Assembly: GCF_018131075.1 (NCBI RefSeq)
Contig: NZ_JAFCLS010000012.1
Coordinates: 1 to 64,000, forward strand
Origin: Bradyrhizobium sp. JYMT SZCCT0428
GTDB lineage: Bacteria > Pseudomonadota > Alphaproteobacteria > Rhizobiales > Xanthobacteraceae
DNA length: 64,000 nt
Direction: 5' to 3'
Every line of letters begins with the position of its first letter. Position 1 is the first letter of the stretch. The notes under the pieces are model-generated. The model worked only from the letters and a program-made list of their open reading frames with translations. It did no database searches and was not told the origin of the DNA. A program made the translations under genes and the position numbers. Positions 56,545 to 64,000 of this stretch are shown here, one piece after another.

Positions 56545-57981
56545 ATGCTGCGCCGGTTGCTAGTCGCGCTTCTGCTGTTGGTTTGCGGTACGCTGGTTGG
56601 CGCGACGAACGGTTTCGCTGGCCCCTCCGTCACAGCACGATCAGCGCAAGCCCAACCTGCACCCGCACAGCCTGCGGCACAGGCCGCGCCCGATCCGGCG
56701 GCGCCCGCCGCCGACGCACAACAGGCCTCGGAAGAGCCGATCGGCAATGTCGCGACCGTGATCGGCAGCGCCAGCGTGATCCGCAACAACGAGACCACAC
56801 CGCTCAAGGTCAAGGACGACATCTATCTCAACGACGTCGTGCAGACCGGTGCAAAATCCTCGCTCGGCATCACCTTCAGCGACGCCACCACCTTTAACCT
56901 CAAGGCGAATTCGCAGATCACCATCGACAGCTATGTCTATGAGGATGGCGGCAAGCAAAATGCCGGCGTATTCGACGTCGCCAAGGGCACGGTCGCCTTC
57001 GTCGCCGCCGCCGTCGCCAAGACCGGCGACATGAAAATCACCACGCCGACCGCGACGCTGGGCATTCGCGGCACCACCGGCCTCGTTGAGGTGCCGGAAG
57101 GTGCGGCCGCCAACAGCCCGAACAACGTCGCGATCAAACTCTATCCCGACGCCGACGGCAGGGTTGGACGCATCGAGGTCAACGACCGCGCCGGCGCGCG
57201 GCTGGGTTTCCTCAGCCAGGGCTCCAGCGGCTTTACGATTCGTCCAGGCAGCGGCGGCGTACGCTTTGCCGCGGTGCCGCTGACGATTTCGCCGCAGCAA
57301 ATGCTGCGCGATCAGGGCTTTGTGCGCCAGGTACACTCGACGCAAAATCTCGGCCGCCGCGTCTTCAACGAGCAGCGCGATTTCCGCCGCGCCAACCCCG
57401 GCTTCAATCGTGGCAACGCACCGCGCCGCGGACCGCAGCAAAACGGATTGCCGGGACAGAACCGCACCGGGCAACAACCGGGCTTACAGAATCGTCCCGG
57501 GCAACAGCAACAGCCGGGCCAGCAGAACCGTCCCGGACAACAGCAGCAGCCGGGCCGGCTGAACCGTCCCGGGCAACAACAATTGCAGAACCGGCCGGGC
57601 CAGCCGCAGCAGTTGCAGCAACCGGGCTCGCCTAACCGGCAGGGTCAGCAGCTGCAGCGGCCGGGATCGACGCCATCAGGTTCGCCGCGAGAGACCGGCT
57701 TGCCGCCGCGACCCGGTCAGCCGCAACAACCGGCGACGGCCGGACGATCGGGCGCGCCCGCGCAAACCGGTGCACCTTCGCAAGCCGGCGGACCGCAGCG
57801 CGTCCAGCAGCCCGGCGGTCAACAACAGGGCGTTCAGCAACCGGGCTTCCGGCAAGGCCTGCGACCGGGCGGCATGCAGGCTGCGCCCGGTGTGCTGCGG
57901 CAGGGTCAGCCGGTGAGACCTGCGCCCGGATCACGCGTGCCATCGCCAAGGGGAAGCAAGCCGCCGAAGGACGTGCGGTAG
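56545..57981 (+). CDS. Exported FecR-domain protein with Q/P/G/R repeat tail
   Basis: A 478-residue secreted protein. A signal peptide (LLVALLLLVCGTLVGA) and an Ala/Pro/Gln stretch precede a FecR-type domain at about residues 65-175 (VATVIGSASVIRNNETTPL, DDIYLNDVVQTGAKSSLGITF, TPTATLGIRGTTG). In this subgroup the domain occurs in exported proteins without a sigma factor partner. The last 190 residues are low complexity with recurrent NRPGQQQQPGQ-type units and Arg-Gly-Pro, probably disordered. The start is ATG at 56545; a TTG directly before it is less likely. Function unknown. Confidence 0.83.
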   Translation: MLRRLLVALLLLVCGTLVGATNGFAGPSVTARSAQAQPAPAQPAAQAAPDPAAPAADAQQASEEPIGNVATVIGSASVIRNNETTPLKVKDDIYLNDVVQTGAKSSLGITFSDATTFNLKANSQITIDSYVYEDGGKQNAGVFDVAKGTVAFVAAAVAKTGDMKITTPTATLGIRGTTGLVEVPEGAAANSPNNVAIKLYPDADGRVGRIEVNDRAGARLGFLSQGSSGFTIRPGSGGVRFAAVPLTISPQQMLRDQGFVRQVHSTQNLGRRVFNEQRDFRRANPGFNRGNAPRRGPQQNGLPGQNRTGQQPGLQNRPGQQQQPGQQNRPGQQQQPGRLNRPGQQQLQNRPGQPQQLQQPGSPNRQGQQLQRPGSTPSGSPRETGLPPRPGQPQQPATAGRSGAPAQTGAPSQAGGPQRVQQPGGQQQGVQQPGFRQGLRPGGMQAAPGVLRQGQPVRPAPGSRVPSPRGSKPPKDVR

Positions 57982-57992
57982 GTGTGGCCTAA

Positions 57993-58124
57993 CCTCGCCC
58001 CGCTTGCGGGGAGAGGTCGGATTGCGAAGCAATCCGGGTGAGGGGGTACAGGTCTCACCAATTATAGCGTGCTCGCCGAGAGAGCCCCTCACCCCAACCC
58101 TCTCCCCGCAAGCGCGGGGCGAGG
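57993..58124. repeat. Palindromic intergenic repeat, family C copy 2
   Basis: Inverted repeat with ends CCTCGCCCCGCTTGCGGGGA and its near complement CCCCGCAAGCGCGGGGCGAGG, interrupted in the centre. It is related to the copy at 13291-13390 and lies between convergent FecR and Nudix genes. Confidence 0.85.
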
Positions 58125-58135
58125 GAGTCTAAAGA

Positions 58136-58669
58136 TCACGCCGCGCGACGAAACCAGTCTCGCATCTTCTGCACGAGGCTGCGCCGATCCCGAGCTTCGC
58201 TGATCGTTTCAATTCGGATTGGCTCCGGTGTACGAGCGATGGACGTGCCGCTCTGCGCAATGCCCGCCGCCATCGCGATCGGCCCGACATTTTCCAGAAA
58301 CGCGCGCTCATACCCCCGCGACAGCCGCTCGACCGCATCGGCCAGCGGCAGCCACTCGACCGCCTTGACGTCGCGCATCAGCTTGCGGACGGGCTCGGCG
58401 CCGGCCTCCATGCGCCAGAAGTGCACGACCTTGGAGCCGCCACGGGATTCGTAAACCAGCGTGCCGAGGAACTCGTGTACGGCGACATCGTGGCCGGTCT
58501 CTTCATTGACTTCGCGCTCGGCCGCATCGCGCGGCGTCTCACCGCGATCGAGCTTGCCCTTCGGCAGAACCCATTCGTTGCGCTTGCGCAGGCGCACGAT
58601 CGCGACCAGCGGCGTCGCCGCCTGCCGCAATACAATGCCTCCCGCCGCCAGCACAGGCGTCCGCGCCAT
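58136..58669 (-). CDS. Nudix hydrolase
   Basis: A 177-residue Nudix protein. The Nudix box is complete: GKLDRGETPRDAAEREVNEETG near residue 40, split here as GKLDRGETPRD and AAEREVNEETG, with the metal-binding glutamates. It resembles the DIPP/MutT-like subgroup (AGGIVLRQA at the start; WVLPKGK). Substrate unknown. The start at 58669 gives good spacing to GGAGAAG; Met codons at 58675 and 58720 are alternatives. It is divergent from a second Nudix gene. Confidence 0.88.
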   Translation of the reverse strand: MARTPVLAAGGIVLRQAATPLVAIVRLRKRNEWVLPKGKLDRGETPRDAAEREVNEETGHDVAVHEFLGTLVYESRGGSKVVHFWRMEAGAEPVRKLMRDVKAVEWLPLADAVERLSRGYERAFLENVGPIAMAAGIAQSGTSIARTPEPIRIETISEARDRRSLVQKMRDWFRRAA

Positions 58670-58764
58670 CGCCATCTTCTCCGATTGTCGTTGGAATACT
58701 CCACACATAGAGAATTTCACGCGGCGATGCTACCGTCCGTGTTCGTCAGCCCAGAGAAGCCGCC

Positions 58765-59196
58765 ATGCACGACAAAACCGCCAGAACCGTCGGCGCTCTG
58801 TTGATCGGATCAGCCGGAAAGGTCCTTCTCGGCTTGCGCGCGCCCTCGAAAAAGGTTTGGCCAGGCCATTGGGACACGATCGGCGGGCATGTCGAGGACG
58901 GCGAGAGCCTCGATGACGCTCTGGTCCGTGAGGTTCAGGAAGAGACAGGCGTAACGCCCACTCAATTCCGCCTGATCGCGACGGTCCGGGAACGGCAGCC
59001 CGAACGATATGGCGATGCGCTCCATCACATCTACGCCGTGACCGCCTGGCAAGGCGGCGATCCCGCCAATATGTGCGACGAACACACGGAGCTGCGATGG
59101 TTCAGCATCGGCGAAATGCGCGCACTCGTGAACATCGTGGATGCCGACTATCCCTCCCTTGCCGAGCTCGGCATAGCAGGAGGCGTCCGCGCCTGA
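58765..59196 (+). CDS. Nudix hydrolase, MutT-like
   Basis: A 143-residue single-domain Nudix hydrolase with VGALLIGSAGKVLLGLRAP at the N-terminus and a complete Nudix box GGHVEDGESLDDALVREVQEETG, split here as GGHVEDGESLDD and ALVREVQEETG. The substrate could be an oxidised nucleotide or another NDP-X. It diverges from the first Nudix gene across 95 bp; the two sequences are only distantly alike. A GC hairpin follows the stop. Confidence 0.9.
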   Translation: MHDKTARTVGALLIGSAGKVLLGLRAPSKKVWPGHWDTIGGHVEDGESLDDALVREVQEETGVTPTQFRLIATVRERQPERYGDALHHIYAVTAWQGGDPANMCDEHTELRWFSIGEMRALVNIVDADYPSLAELGIAGGVRA

Positions 59197-59578
59197 CGGC
59201 CGGCACGCAGCAAACGCAGGGCCGCCTCGCGGCGGCCTCCGTGATTTTGATTTACTGAGCATCGCCGCCTTGTCGTTTCGACGCTGACGACGCGGTCAGC
59301 CCTTGCGTGCCATTGTTGCAAGTCCTTCTCCGATTGACTTCAGGGCGTCGGAGAACGCGCTTCGGAACATGGCGCCACCGGAGACGGACTCAAGCTTCCT
59401 TCAAGACTTGCTCGCCCAATGTGCGCTGGTTTCCATTGATCGACTTGCCGGTCTGCGTCATCGCACTGCTCCCGTGTTTGCTGCGGAGGTATTAGCGGAG
59501 GCAAGATAATCGCACCATGTGTAGTGGGCCTCGGTGATCCAGCTCACAGTCGCGGCAGAGTCCCGCAGAGCACCACCA
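59197..59578. other. Intergenic region before the lipid locus
   Basis: About 380 bp between the second Nudix gene and the convergent phosphatidylserine decarboxylase gene. A GC hairpin at 59220-59237 is annotated separately. Short open frames at 59303-59509 show no domain or ribosome site. No repeat-family member is seen. Confidence 0.4.
59220..59237 (+). terminator. Possible terminator after the second Nudix gene
   Basis: Hairpin GGCCGCC / GGCGGCC with loop TCGC, followed by TCCGTGATTTTGATTT, 23 bp after the stop. The T-rich tail is broken, so confidence is moderate. Confidence 0.5.
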
Positions 59579-60484
59579 TCATCCCTTTGGTTTCCGCAGC
59601 AACGCCTCGCCGGCACGAACGCGCGCGCCGTCTGCGACGTTGTCGGCAAACTCAAAATGTTCCGGCGCCAGCACGATGATGGTCGAGCCGTGCTCGAACC
59701 AGCCGAGCTCATCGCCCTTGCGCATGCTGGCGGCGCACGGGAAATCCACCGGCCCCCTGCTCTGCGCGTTCAGCGTCACATCGAGGAAGTGCAGGCGGAT
59801 GCTGGCGACCAGGATCGCGGCGACCGGCACCAGCGTCAGCGCTTCGCCGGAGGCAAGCCGCGTCTCGAGCACCGCGCGTTCGTTCCTGCAGAACAGCCGC
59901 TCCACCCTTTTCAACGCAATCGGATTGACGTTCCAGACGTCGCCATGGATGAACCTCACCCGCTCGATCGTGGCGTCATAGGGCGCATGAAAGCGGTGAT
60001 ACATGCTCGAGGTCAGCCGCAGCGTGAGATAACGGCCGTTGCGGTGACGCTCCACCAAAGCGGGATCGCCGAGCAGGTCCAGCAGCGAATACGGCGCGCC
60101 CTTGATCTGGAACAGTTTTGTGTCCTCGATCCGGCCGAACGCGCCAATGATCCCGTCGGAGGGGCTGGCGACGACGCCCGGATCCGGGTCGGCGGGGCGC
60201 AGGCCCGGGCGCAACTCGCGGGTAAAGCAATCGTGCAGGCTCTTGAACTCGGTCTTCTTCGCCTCCGACAGGTCGAGATCGGAAAACAGCCGCCAGCAGG
60301 CGATCGAGGCGTCCCGGACAAACGGGTTCTCGATCTTGCTGAACCACCCCATGAAACGGGTGACGGCCGCCCGGGGAATCCGGTTGGTCAGCAGGAAATT
60401 GAGGTCTTCCTGCTGGGTAAAGGCCGAAATCAGGCCTTTGACTGTCATGAATCTGTTAGCAGGATTAGCTAGCGCTGGTGGCAT
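59579..60484 (-). CDS. psd: Phosphatidylserine decarboxylase (E. coli type)
   Basis: Pyruvoyl enzyme that decarboxylates phosphatidylserine to phosphatidylethanolamine at the inner membrane. The roughly 300-residue protein has the expected motifs: ASPSDGIIGAFG with the conserved Asp, SMYHRFHAPYD with the two His, and FEHGSTIIV, where self-cleavage before the Ser makes the pyruvoyl group (usual consensus LGST; here HGST). The start is 60484, with AAGGGG upstream, or 60448; either leaves little or no gap to the divergent aminotransferase gene. Confidence 0.9.
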   Translation of the reverse strand: MPPALANPANRFMTVKGLISAFTQQEDLNFLLTNRIPRAAVTRFMGWFSKIENPFVRDASIACWRLFSDLDLSEAKKTEFKSLHDCFTRELRPGLRPADPDPGVVASPSDGIIGAFGRIEDTKLFQIKGAPYSLLDLLGDPALVERHRNGRYLTLRLTSSMYHRFHAPYDATIERVRFIHGDVWNVNPIALKRVERLFCRNERAVLETRLASGEALTLVPVAAILVASIRLHFLDVTLNAQSRGPVDFPCAASMRKGDELGWFEHGSTIIVLAPEHFEFADNVADGARVRAGEALLRKPKG

Positions 60485-62147
60485 GGATTCGCCCCTTTCG
60501 ATTCTGTCGCTGTCCGCCGTTGCGATTGCCGGCGCCGCGGTGACCTTCCCCAAATTGCAGGCGCGGCTGGCGCTGTCGCGCGCCAAACACCGCTCGCTGA
60601 CCGGACATTCCAAGATGTCCAAGATGGTGGCGCGGCTGATGCCGCATTACGAATTCGATATCGGCGAGTTCTTCTGTTCCGACGGCGCGCCGGCCGATGT
60701 CGCGGCGCAGCGCCAGGACGGCTTCTTCCGTCTCGCCGGCGTCTATCAGCACCGTTATCCCAAGGGCCGGCAGATGACCGCCGAGGCGGCCGAGCACATT
60801 TCCGACCTGCAATTCACCGAAGCCTACCGGGTGCCGTTCCAGTACAGCCGCCTGGTGCGCGAGCATCTTTCCACCAGCGCCTTCGTGCAATCCTCTTCCG
60901 GCGTCACCGTTACCGATGTCGACGGCAATGTCTCCTACGACCTGACCGGCTCGTACGGCGTCAACATTTTCGGCAACGACTTCTACAAGGACTGTATTAC
61001 CGAGTCGGAAAAGCGCGCGCATGCGCTCGGGCCGGTGCTCGGCCCCTATCACCCCGTCATCACCGATAACGTCAAACGGCTGTGCGAGATTTCCGGCCTC
61101 GACGAAGTCTCGTTCCACATGTCCGGCACCGAGGCCGTGATGCAGGCGGTCCGGCTGGCGCGCTACCACACCAGGCGCACCCATCTGGTTCGCTTTGCCG
61201 GCGCCTATCACGGCTGGTGGGGCGACGTGCAGCCCGGCGTCGGCAATCCGGTGTCGCCGCACGAGACCTATACGCTGGCCGACATGTCGGAGCGGACGCT
61301 GCACGTTTTGAAGACGCGCCGCGACATCGCCTGTGTGCTGGTCAATCCACTGCAGGCACTGCACCCGAACGCCAACGCGCCCGGCGATTCCGCGCTGGTC
61401 GACAGCTCCCGTTCCGGCAATTTCGATCGCGCCGCCTATACCGAATGGCTGAAGAAGCTGCGCGAAGTCTGCACCGAACGCGGCATCGTTCTGATCTTCG
61501 ACGAGGTCTTTGTCGGCTTCCGCCTCGCCGCCGGCGGCGCGCAGGAATATTTCGGCGTCCGCGCCGACATGGTGACCTATGGCAAGAGCCTGGCCGGTGG
61601 ACTTCCGGTCGGCGTGGTGTGCGGCCGCAAGGATTTGATGCGGCGTTTTCGCGACGATCGCCCCGCAGACATCTGCTTTGCCCGCGGCACCTTCAATTCG
61701 CATCCCTACGTCATGACGGCGATGGACGAATTCCTCGGCCGGCTCGCCAGCCCCAATTTCAACTCGGTCTATAACGGGCTGGACGAGACCTGGAACGCGC
61801 GCGCCAAGACGCTCAACGACCGGCTCACCGCGCAGGACCTTCCGGTGCGCGTCAGCAATCTGTCGTCGATCTGGATGGTGCATTATACCGAGCCGTCCCG
61901 TTACAACTGGATGCTGCAATATTACCTGCGCGCCGAAGGGCTGGCGCTGAGCTGGGTCGGCACCGGCCGGCTGATCTTCAGCCTGAACTATACCGATGAC
62001 GATTTTGCCGCGGTCGCCGACCGTTTCGTTAGCGCTACCGAGAAGATGAAGCGCGACGGCTGGTGGTGGCGCGATGCGGGCCTCACCAACAAGAACATCA
62101 AGCGGCAGATTCTGAAAGAGATGTTCACGCGAAAGCGGCGTCGGTAG
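60483..62147 (+). CDS. Membrane-anchored class III PLP aminotransferase, GSAM-like
   Basis: A 554-residue fold-type I PLP enzyme of the class III/glutamate-1-semialdehyde aminomutase family. The PLP signature LIFDEVFVGFRLAAGG is followed by the Schiff-base lysine in TYGKSLAGGLPVG. An N-terminal hydrophobic stretch (LSILSLSAVAIAGAAVTF) suggests membrane anchoring, unlike true HemL, and the roughly 100-residue N-terminal extension is extra. So an amino or keto group on a lipid precursor is a likelier substrate than glutamate semialdehyde. The start at 60483 overlaps the psd start; 60447 is an alternative. Confidence 0.82.
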   Translation: MDSPLSILSLSAVAIAGAAVTFPKLQARLALSRAKHRSLTGHSKMSKMVARLMPHYEFDIGEFFCSDGAPADVAAQRQDGFFRLAGVYQHRYPKGRQMTAEAAEHISDLQFTEAYRVPFQYSRLVREHLSTSAFVQSSSGVTVTDVDGNVSYDLTGSYGVNIFGNDFYKDCITESEKRAHALGPVLGPYHPVITDNVKRLCEISGLDEVSFHMSGTEAVMQAVRLARYHTRRTHLVRFAGAYHGWWGDVQPGVGNPVSPHETYTLADMSERTLHVLKTRRDIACVLVNPLQALHPNANAPGDSALVDSSRSGNFDRAAYTEWLKKLREVCTERGIVLIFDEVFVGFRLAAGGAQEYFGVRADMVTYGKSLAGGLPVGVVCGRKDLMRRFRDDRPADICFARGTFNSHPYVMTAMDEFLGRLASPNFNSVYNGLDETWNARAKTLNDRLTAQDLPVRVSNLSSIWMVHYTEPSRYNWMLQYYLRAEGLALSWVGTGRLIFSLNYTDDDFAAVADRFVSATEKMKRDGWWWRDAGLTNKNIKRQILKEMFTRKRRR

Positions 62148-62180
62148 ATCGACTGCAGACCGCGAACTCAACTCTATCTC

Positions 62181-62282
62181 CGTCATCCTGAGGTGCGCGC
62201 TCTTGCACGCCTCGAAGGACGACGGCCCGGCTGGTGGCCGCACACCCTTCGAGGCTCGCTGCGCTCGCACCTCAGGGTGACG
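62181..62282. repeat. Palindromic intergenic repeat, family E
   Basis: Inverted repeat with ends CGTCATCCTGAGGTGCGCGC and GCGCTCGCACCTCAGGGTGACG, interrupted by a C-rich centre, and inner CCTCGAAGG / CCTTCGAGG arms. Only one copy is seen in this window. It lies between convergent genes. Confidence 0.8.
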
Positions 62283-62307
62283 GAAATTCAAGGTAGCCAA
62301 GCTCCAA

Positions 62308-62342
62308 AGACGTGGATGCCCGGCACAAGGCCGGGCATGACG
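62308..62342. repeat. Partial family B repeat
   Basis: A short copy, AGACGTGGATGCCCGGC followed by GCCGGGCATGACG, matching the right half of the repeat at 14855-14942. Confidence 0.75.
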
Positions 62343-62369
62343 CGCATTCGATAAGTTCAAAATCAACTC

Positions 62370-62987
62370 TCAGGCGTGCTTGACGTGCTTTTCCAGGCCC
62401 GGGTCGATCAGCTCGCCCTTCATCAGGGCGATCGGCGCCTTGTAGTAGAGCTTGAGGTCGCTGAACGGGTCGGTCACGATCTTGGTCATCCAGACAAGGC
62501 CGGTCTCGACGTCGCGGATGAAGAACAAATGGATGGTGCGGAACAGCAGCCCGCCGATACCGATCGCCAGCCAGATCTTGGCGACCTGACGCATGAAGTC
62601 CGCCGTCGTCTCCCACGGCGCGAACATGCCGAACAGGGTCGGATCGACATACAGCACCGCCGGCGACAGCGCCCAGATCACCATCAGCACGACCTTGCGC
62701 TGCAGATTGTAGCCGACCTTGATCTCTTCCTTGTGCTCGTGGGTGGCGTGGTTGACGTGGTCATAGCCCTTGGGCTCGAAGAAGAAATGCCCGGCCTGGC
62801 GTGACGTCATCGACACCAGCCAGCCGACCAGCGCCGACACCACCGGGTCGATGAAGAGCATGACGTAGGCGAACAGAAAGCTCGCGGCGCTGACGAAGTG
62901 CAGCGACTGGTTGATGCGGCTGTGGTGATAGTAACGATGGTCGTCCCAACGCTGGGTTCGCAGTTCCTGCATGAAGTTCTTGATCAT
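62370..62987 (-). CDS. Mpo1/DUF962-like membrane protein
   Basis: A 205-residue integral membrane protein with about four helices (LHFVSAASFLFAYVMLF, VVSALVGWLVSM, LMVIWALSPAVLYV, IWLAIGIGGLLFRTIHLFFI). Conserved-looking His residues lie at YYHHSRINQSLHF and in AGHFFFEPKGYDHVNHATHEH, as in the Mpo1 (DUF962) family, whose yeast member is an iron-dependent 2-hydroxy fatty acid dioxygenase. Function here is unproven. The ATG at 62987 has GGGGGAG upstream. It lies between the aminotransferase and methyltransferase genes. Confidence 0.6.
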   Translation of the reverse strand: MIKNFMQELRTQRWDDHRYYHHSRINQSLHFVSAASFLFAYVMLFIDPVVSALVGWLVSMTSRQAGHFFFEPKGYDHVNHATHEHKEEIKVGYNLQRKVVLMVIWALSPAVLYVDPTLFGMFAPWETTADFMRQVAKIWLAIGIGGLLFRTIHLFFIRDVETGLVWMTKIVTDPFSDLKLYYKAPIALMKGELIDPGLEKHVKHA

Positions 62988-63108
62988 GATCTCCCCCAAA
63001 ATTCTTTCGGGTTAAGGATTAACGGGATTCGATGTCCGGCGTATGACATCATCGAAATGTCATATGAAGTTTCGCGGCGCCGCATTGACGCAGCGCCGCG
63101 GCGGCGCG

Positions 63109-63798
63109 CTACGCAGCTTTCGCGACGTCGATTTTCCGGAAACGCACCAGCGAGAAGTGACCGAGCGGCGGCACCAGGCGGCGCTCCGCCAGCTCCATGC
63201 CGCGCGCGCCTGATAGCCACTGCGCGTAGCGCGACCACGCGAACTCGGCGGTGCGGAAGCCGAGCGGGCGAACCACCGGCTGCAGGCGCTGCTCGATGAA
63301 GCGGCGCACGCCGGCGTCCGCACTGACGCGGGTCAGGATGATGAGTTCACCGCCCGGGCGCAGCACGCGGGCGAATTCGTCGAGCGCCGCCTCCGGGTTC
63401 GGCACGGCCGTGACGACATATTGCGCCATCACGACGTCGAAGGAGTTGTCGGGGAATTCGAGTTTCTCGGCGTCCATGACAGCCAGGCCCTCGACGTTCT
63501 TCAGCTTGAGTTCGTCGACGCGCTTCCTGGCCTTCTGCAGCATCGCTTCCGAAATGTCGGTGCCGAAGATGCGCAAGTGCGGTGCGTATTGCGGCAGCGA
63601 GATGCCGGTGCCGACACCGACCTCGAGCACGCGGCCGCCGATCTTGTTGGTGGCCTGGATCGCCGCCTTGCGGCCCTTGCTGAACACGCCGCCGAAAACG
63701 AGGTCGTATACCGGTGCCCAGCGGTCGTAGGCCTGCTCGACCGTCTCGCGGTCGAAGTCCAACGCCCTGGTGCCGTCAAGTTTGATGATGTCTGCCAT
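63109..63798 (-). CDS. Class I SAM methyltransferase, Rhodobacter-type PmtA-like
   Basis: A 229-residue class I methyltransferase. The SAM loop is VLEVGVGTGISLPQY, followed by the acidic IFGTDISEAM and motif RVLRPGGELIILTRV. The N-terminal AYDRWAPVYDLVFGGVF resembles Rhodobacter-type phospholipid N-methyltransferases, which methylate phosphatidylethanolamine to phosphatidylcholine. Other substrates cannot be excluded. The next gene upstream in transcription order is a probable glycosyltransferase on the same strand, and psd is nearby, which fits a lipid role. Confidence 0.72.
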   Translation of the reverse strand: MADIIKLDGTRALDFDRETVEQAYDRWAPVYDLVFGGVFSKGRKAAIQATNKIGGRVLEVGVGTGISLPQYAPHLRIFGTDISEAMLQKARKRVDELKLKNVEGLAVMDAEKLEFPDNSFDVVMAQYVVTAVPNPEAALDEFARVLRPGGELIILTRVSADAGVRRFIEQRLQPVVRPLGFRTAEFAWSRYAQWLSGARGMELAERRLVPPLGHFSLVRFRKIDVAKAA

Positions 63799-63835
63799 GG
63801 TCTGCCTTCTCGTCTCTCTTCAAAAGTAGATTGAA

Positions 63836-64000
63836 CTAACCCTGTACGGCGCTGGTGCCGGGGATGCGGCGCGCCGGCAGCGTGGCGCGGCTGGGCTGCA
63901 GCGCGGCCAGATTGCCGATGAACTGACGGGCGCTGTTTTCCCAGGAACGCCCCAGCGCAAAGTTCCGGCAGGTCTCGCGCGACATCGTCAGCGCGCGCAG
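63836..64000 (-). CDS. Glycosyltransferase C-terminal fragment (cut by window edge)
   Basis: The last 54 residues of a minus-strand protein, ending SRATLPARRIPGTSAVQG before the stop. The segment MSRETCRNFALGRSWENSA is typical of the C-terminal helix of GT4/GT1-like glycosyltransferases. The rest lies beyond the window, so the identity is tentative. It ends 37 bp before the methyltransferase start on the same strand, so the two are likely cotranscribed. Confidence 0.55.
   Translation of the reverse strand: MRALTMSRETCRNFALGRSWENSARQFIGNLAALQPSRATLPARRIPGTSAVQG

Noticed and set aside
60465..62366. A 633-codon minus-strand frame opposite the aminotransferase
   Set aside because: Antisense to a clear PLP enzyme, and composition typical of GC-driven shadows.

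Overview
The window is high-GC alphaproteobacterial chromosome. Gene content, protein sequences and the many GC-rich palindromic intergenic repeats point to Bradyrhizobium or a close relative (Nitrobacteraceae, Hyphomicrobiales). That assignment comes from recognition, not from a database search.

Region 1 (about 0.3-31 kb, minus strand) is the division and cell-wall (dcw) cluster followed by outer-membrane and DNA-repair genes. In transcription order it reads rsmH-ftsL-ftsI-murE-murF-mraY-murD, then an accessory islet, then ftsW-murG-murC-murB-ddl-ftsQ-ftsA-ftsZ, lpxC, bamD, recN, ligA. These genes build the lipid-linked peptidoglycan precursor (murA is absent here), supply septal transglycosylase and transpeptidase (FtsW, FtsI), assemble the Z ring (FtsZ, FtsA, FtsQ, FtsL), start lipid A synthesis (LpxC) and assemble outer-membrane proteins (BamD). 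The islet at 17.5-22.1 kb (GDSL esterase, Old Yellow Enzyme, SDR, periplasmic binding protein) separates murD from ftsW, and its first gene runs against the cluster. No mraZ was found upstream of rsmH. A peptidoglycan amidase diverges from the head of the cluster.

Region 2 (32-46.6 kb) is accessory: an ECF42-type sigma factor with its YciI/DGPF partner, the RNase P RNA gene rnpB, two alpha/beta-hydrolase paralogues flanking an AraC regulator, TSUP, EamA and MATE transporters, an ABC exporter, and an EmrAB-type efflux operon diverging from a TetR gene across a perfect 21-bp palindrome.

Region 3 (46.8-52.2 kb) has a small PilZ protein, a secreted peptidoglycan-binding protein, a TetR regulator with a histone-like basic tail, and a molybdenum hydroxylase in which the [2Fe-2S] and molybdopterin subunits are fused. 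The separate FAD subunit has four cysteines like those that bind [4Fe-4S] in PaoB.

Region 4 (52.3-58 kb) is rich in exported proteins: an extensin-like lipoprotein, a 27-residue membrane microprotein, two divergent DUF2147 paralogues, a small Cys-containing periplasmic protein, and a FecR-domain protein with a Q/P/G/R-rich repeat tail.

Region 5 (58.1-64 kb) has two Nudix hydrolases and a membrane-lipid locus: phosphatidylserine decarboxylase, a membrane-anchored class III PLP aminotransferase, an Mpo1-like membrane protein, a Rhodobacter-type phospholipid N-methyltransferase-like protein, and the cut-off end of a probable glycosyltransferase. This last locus is the best candidate for an incompletely described pathway. 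No tRNA, rRNA operon, CRISPR array, transposase or phage gene was seen.
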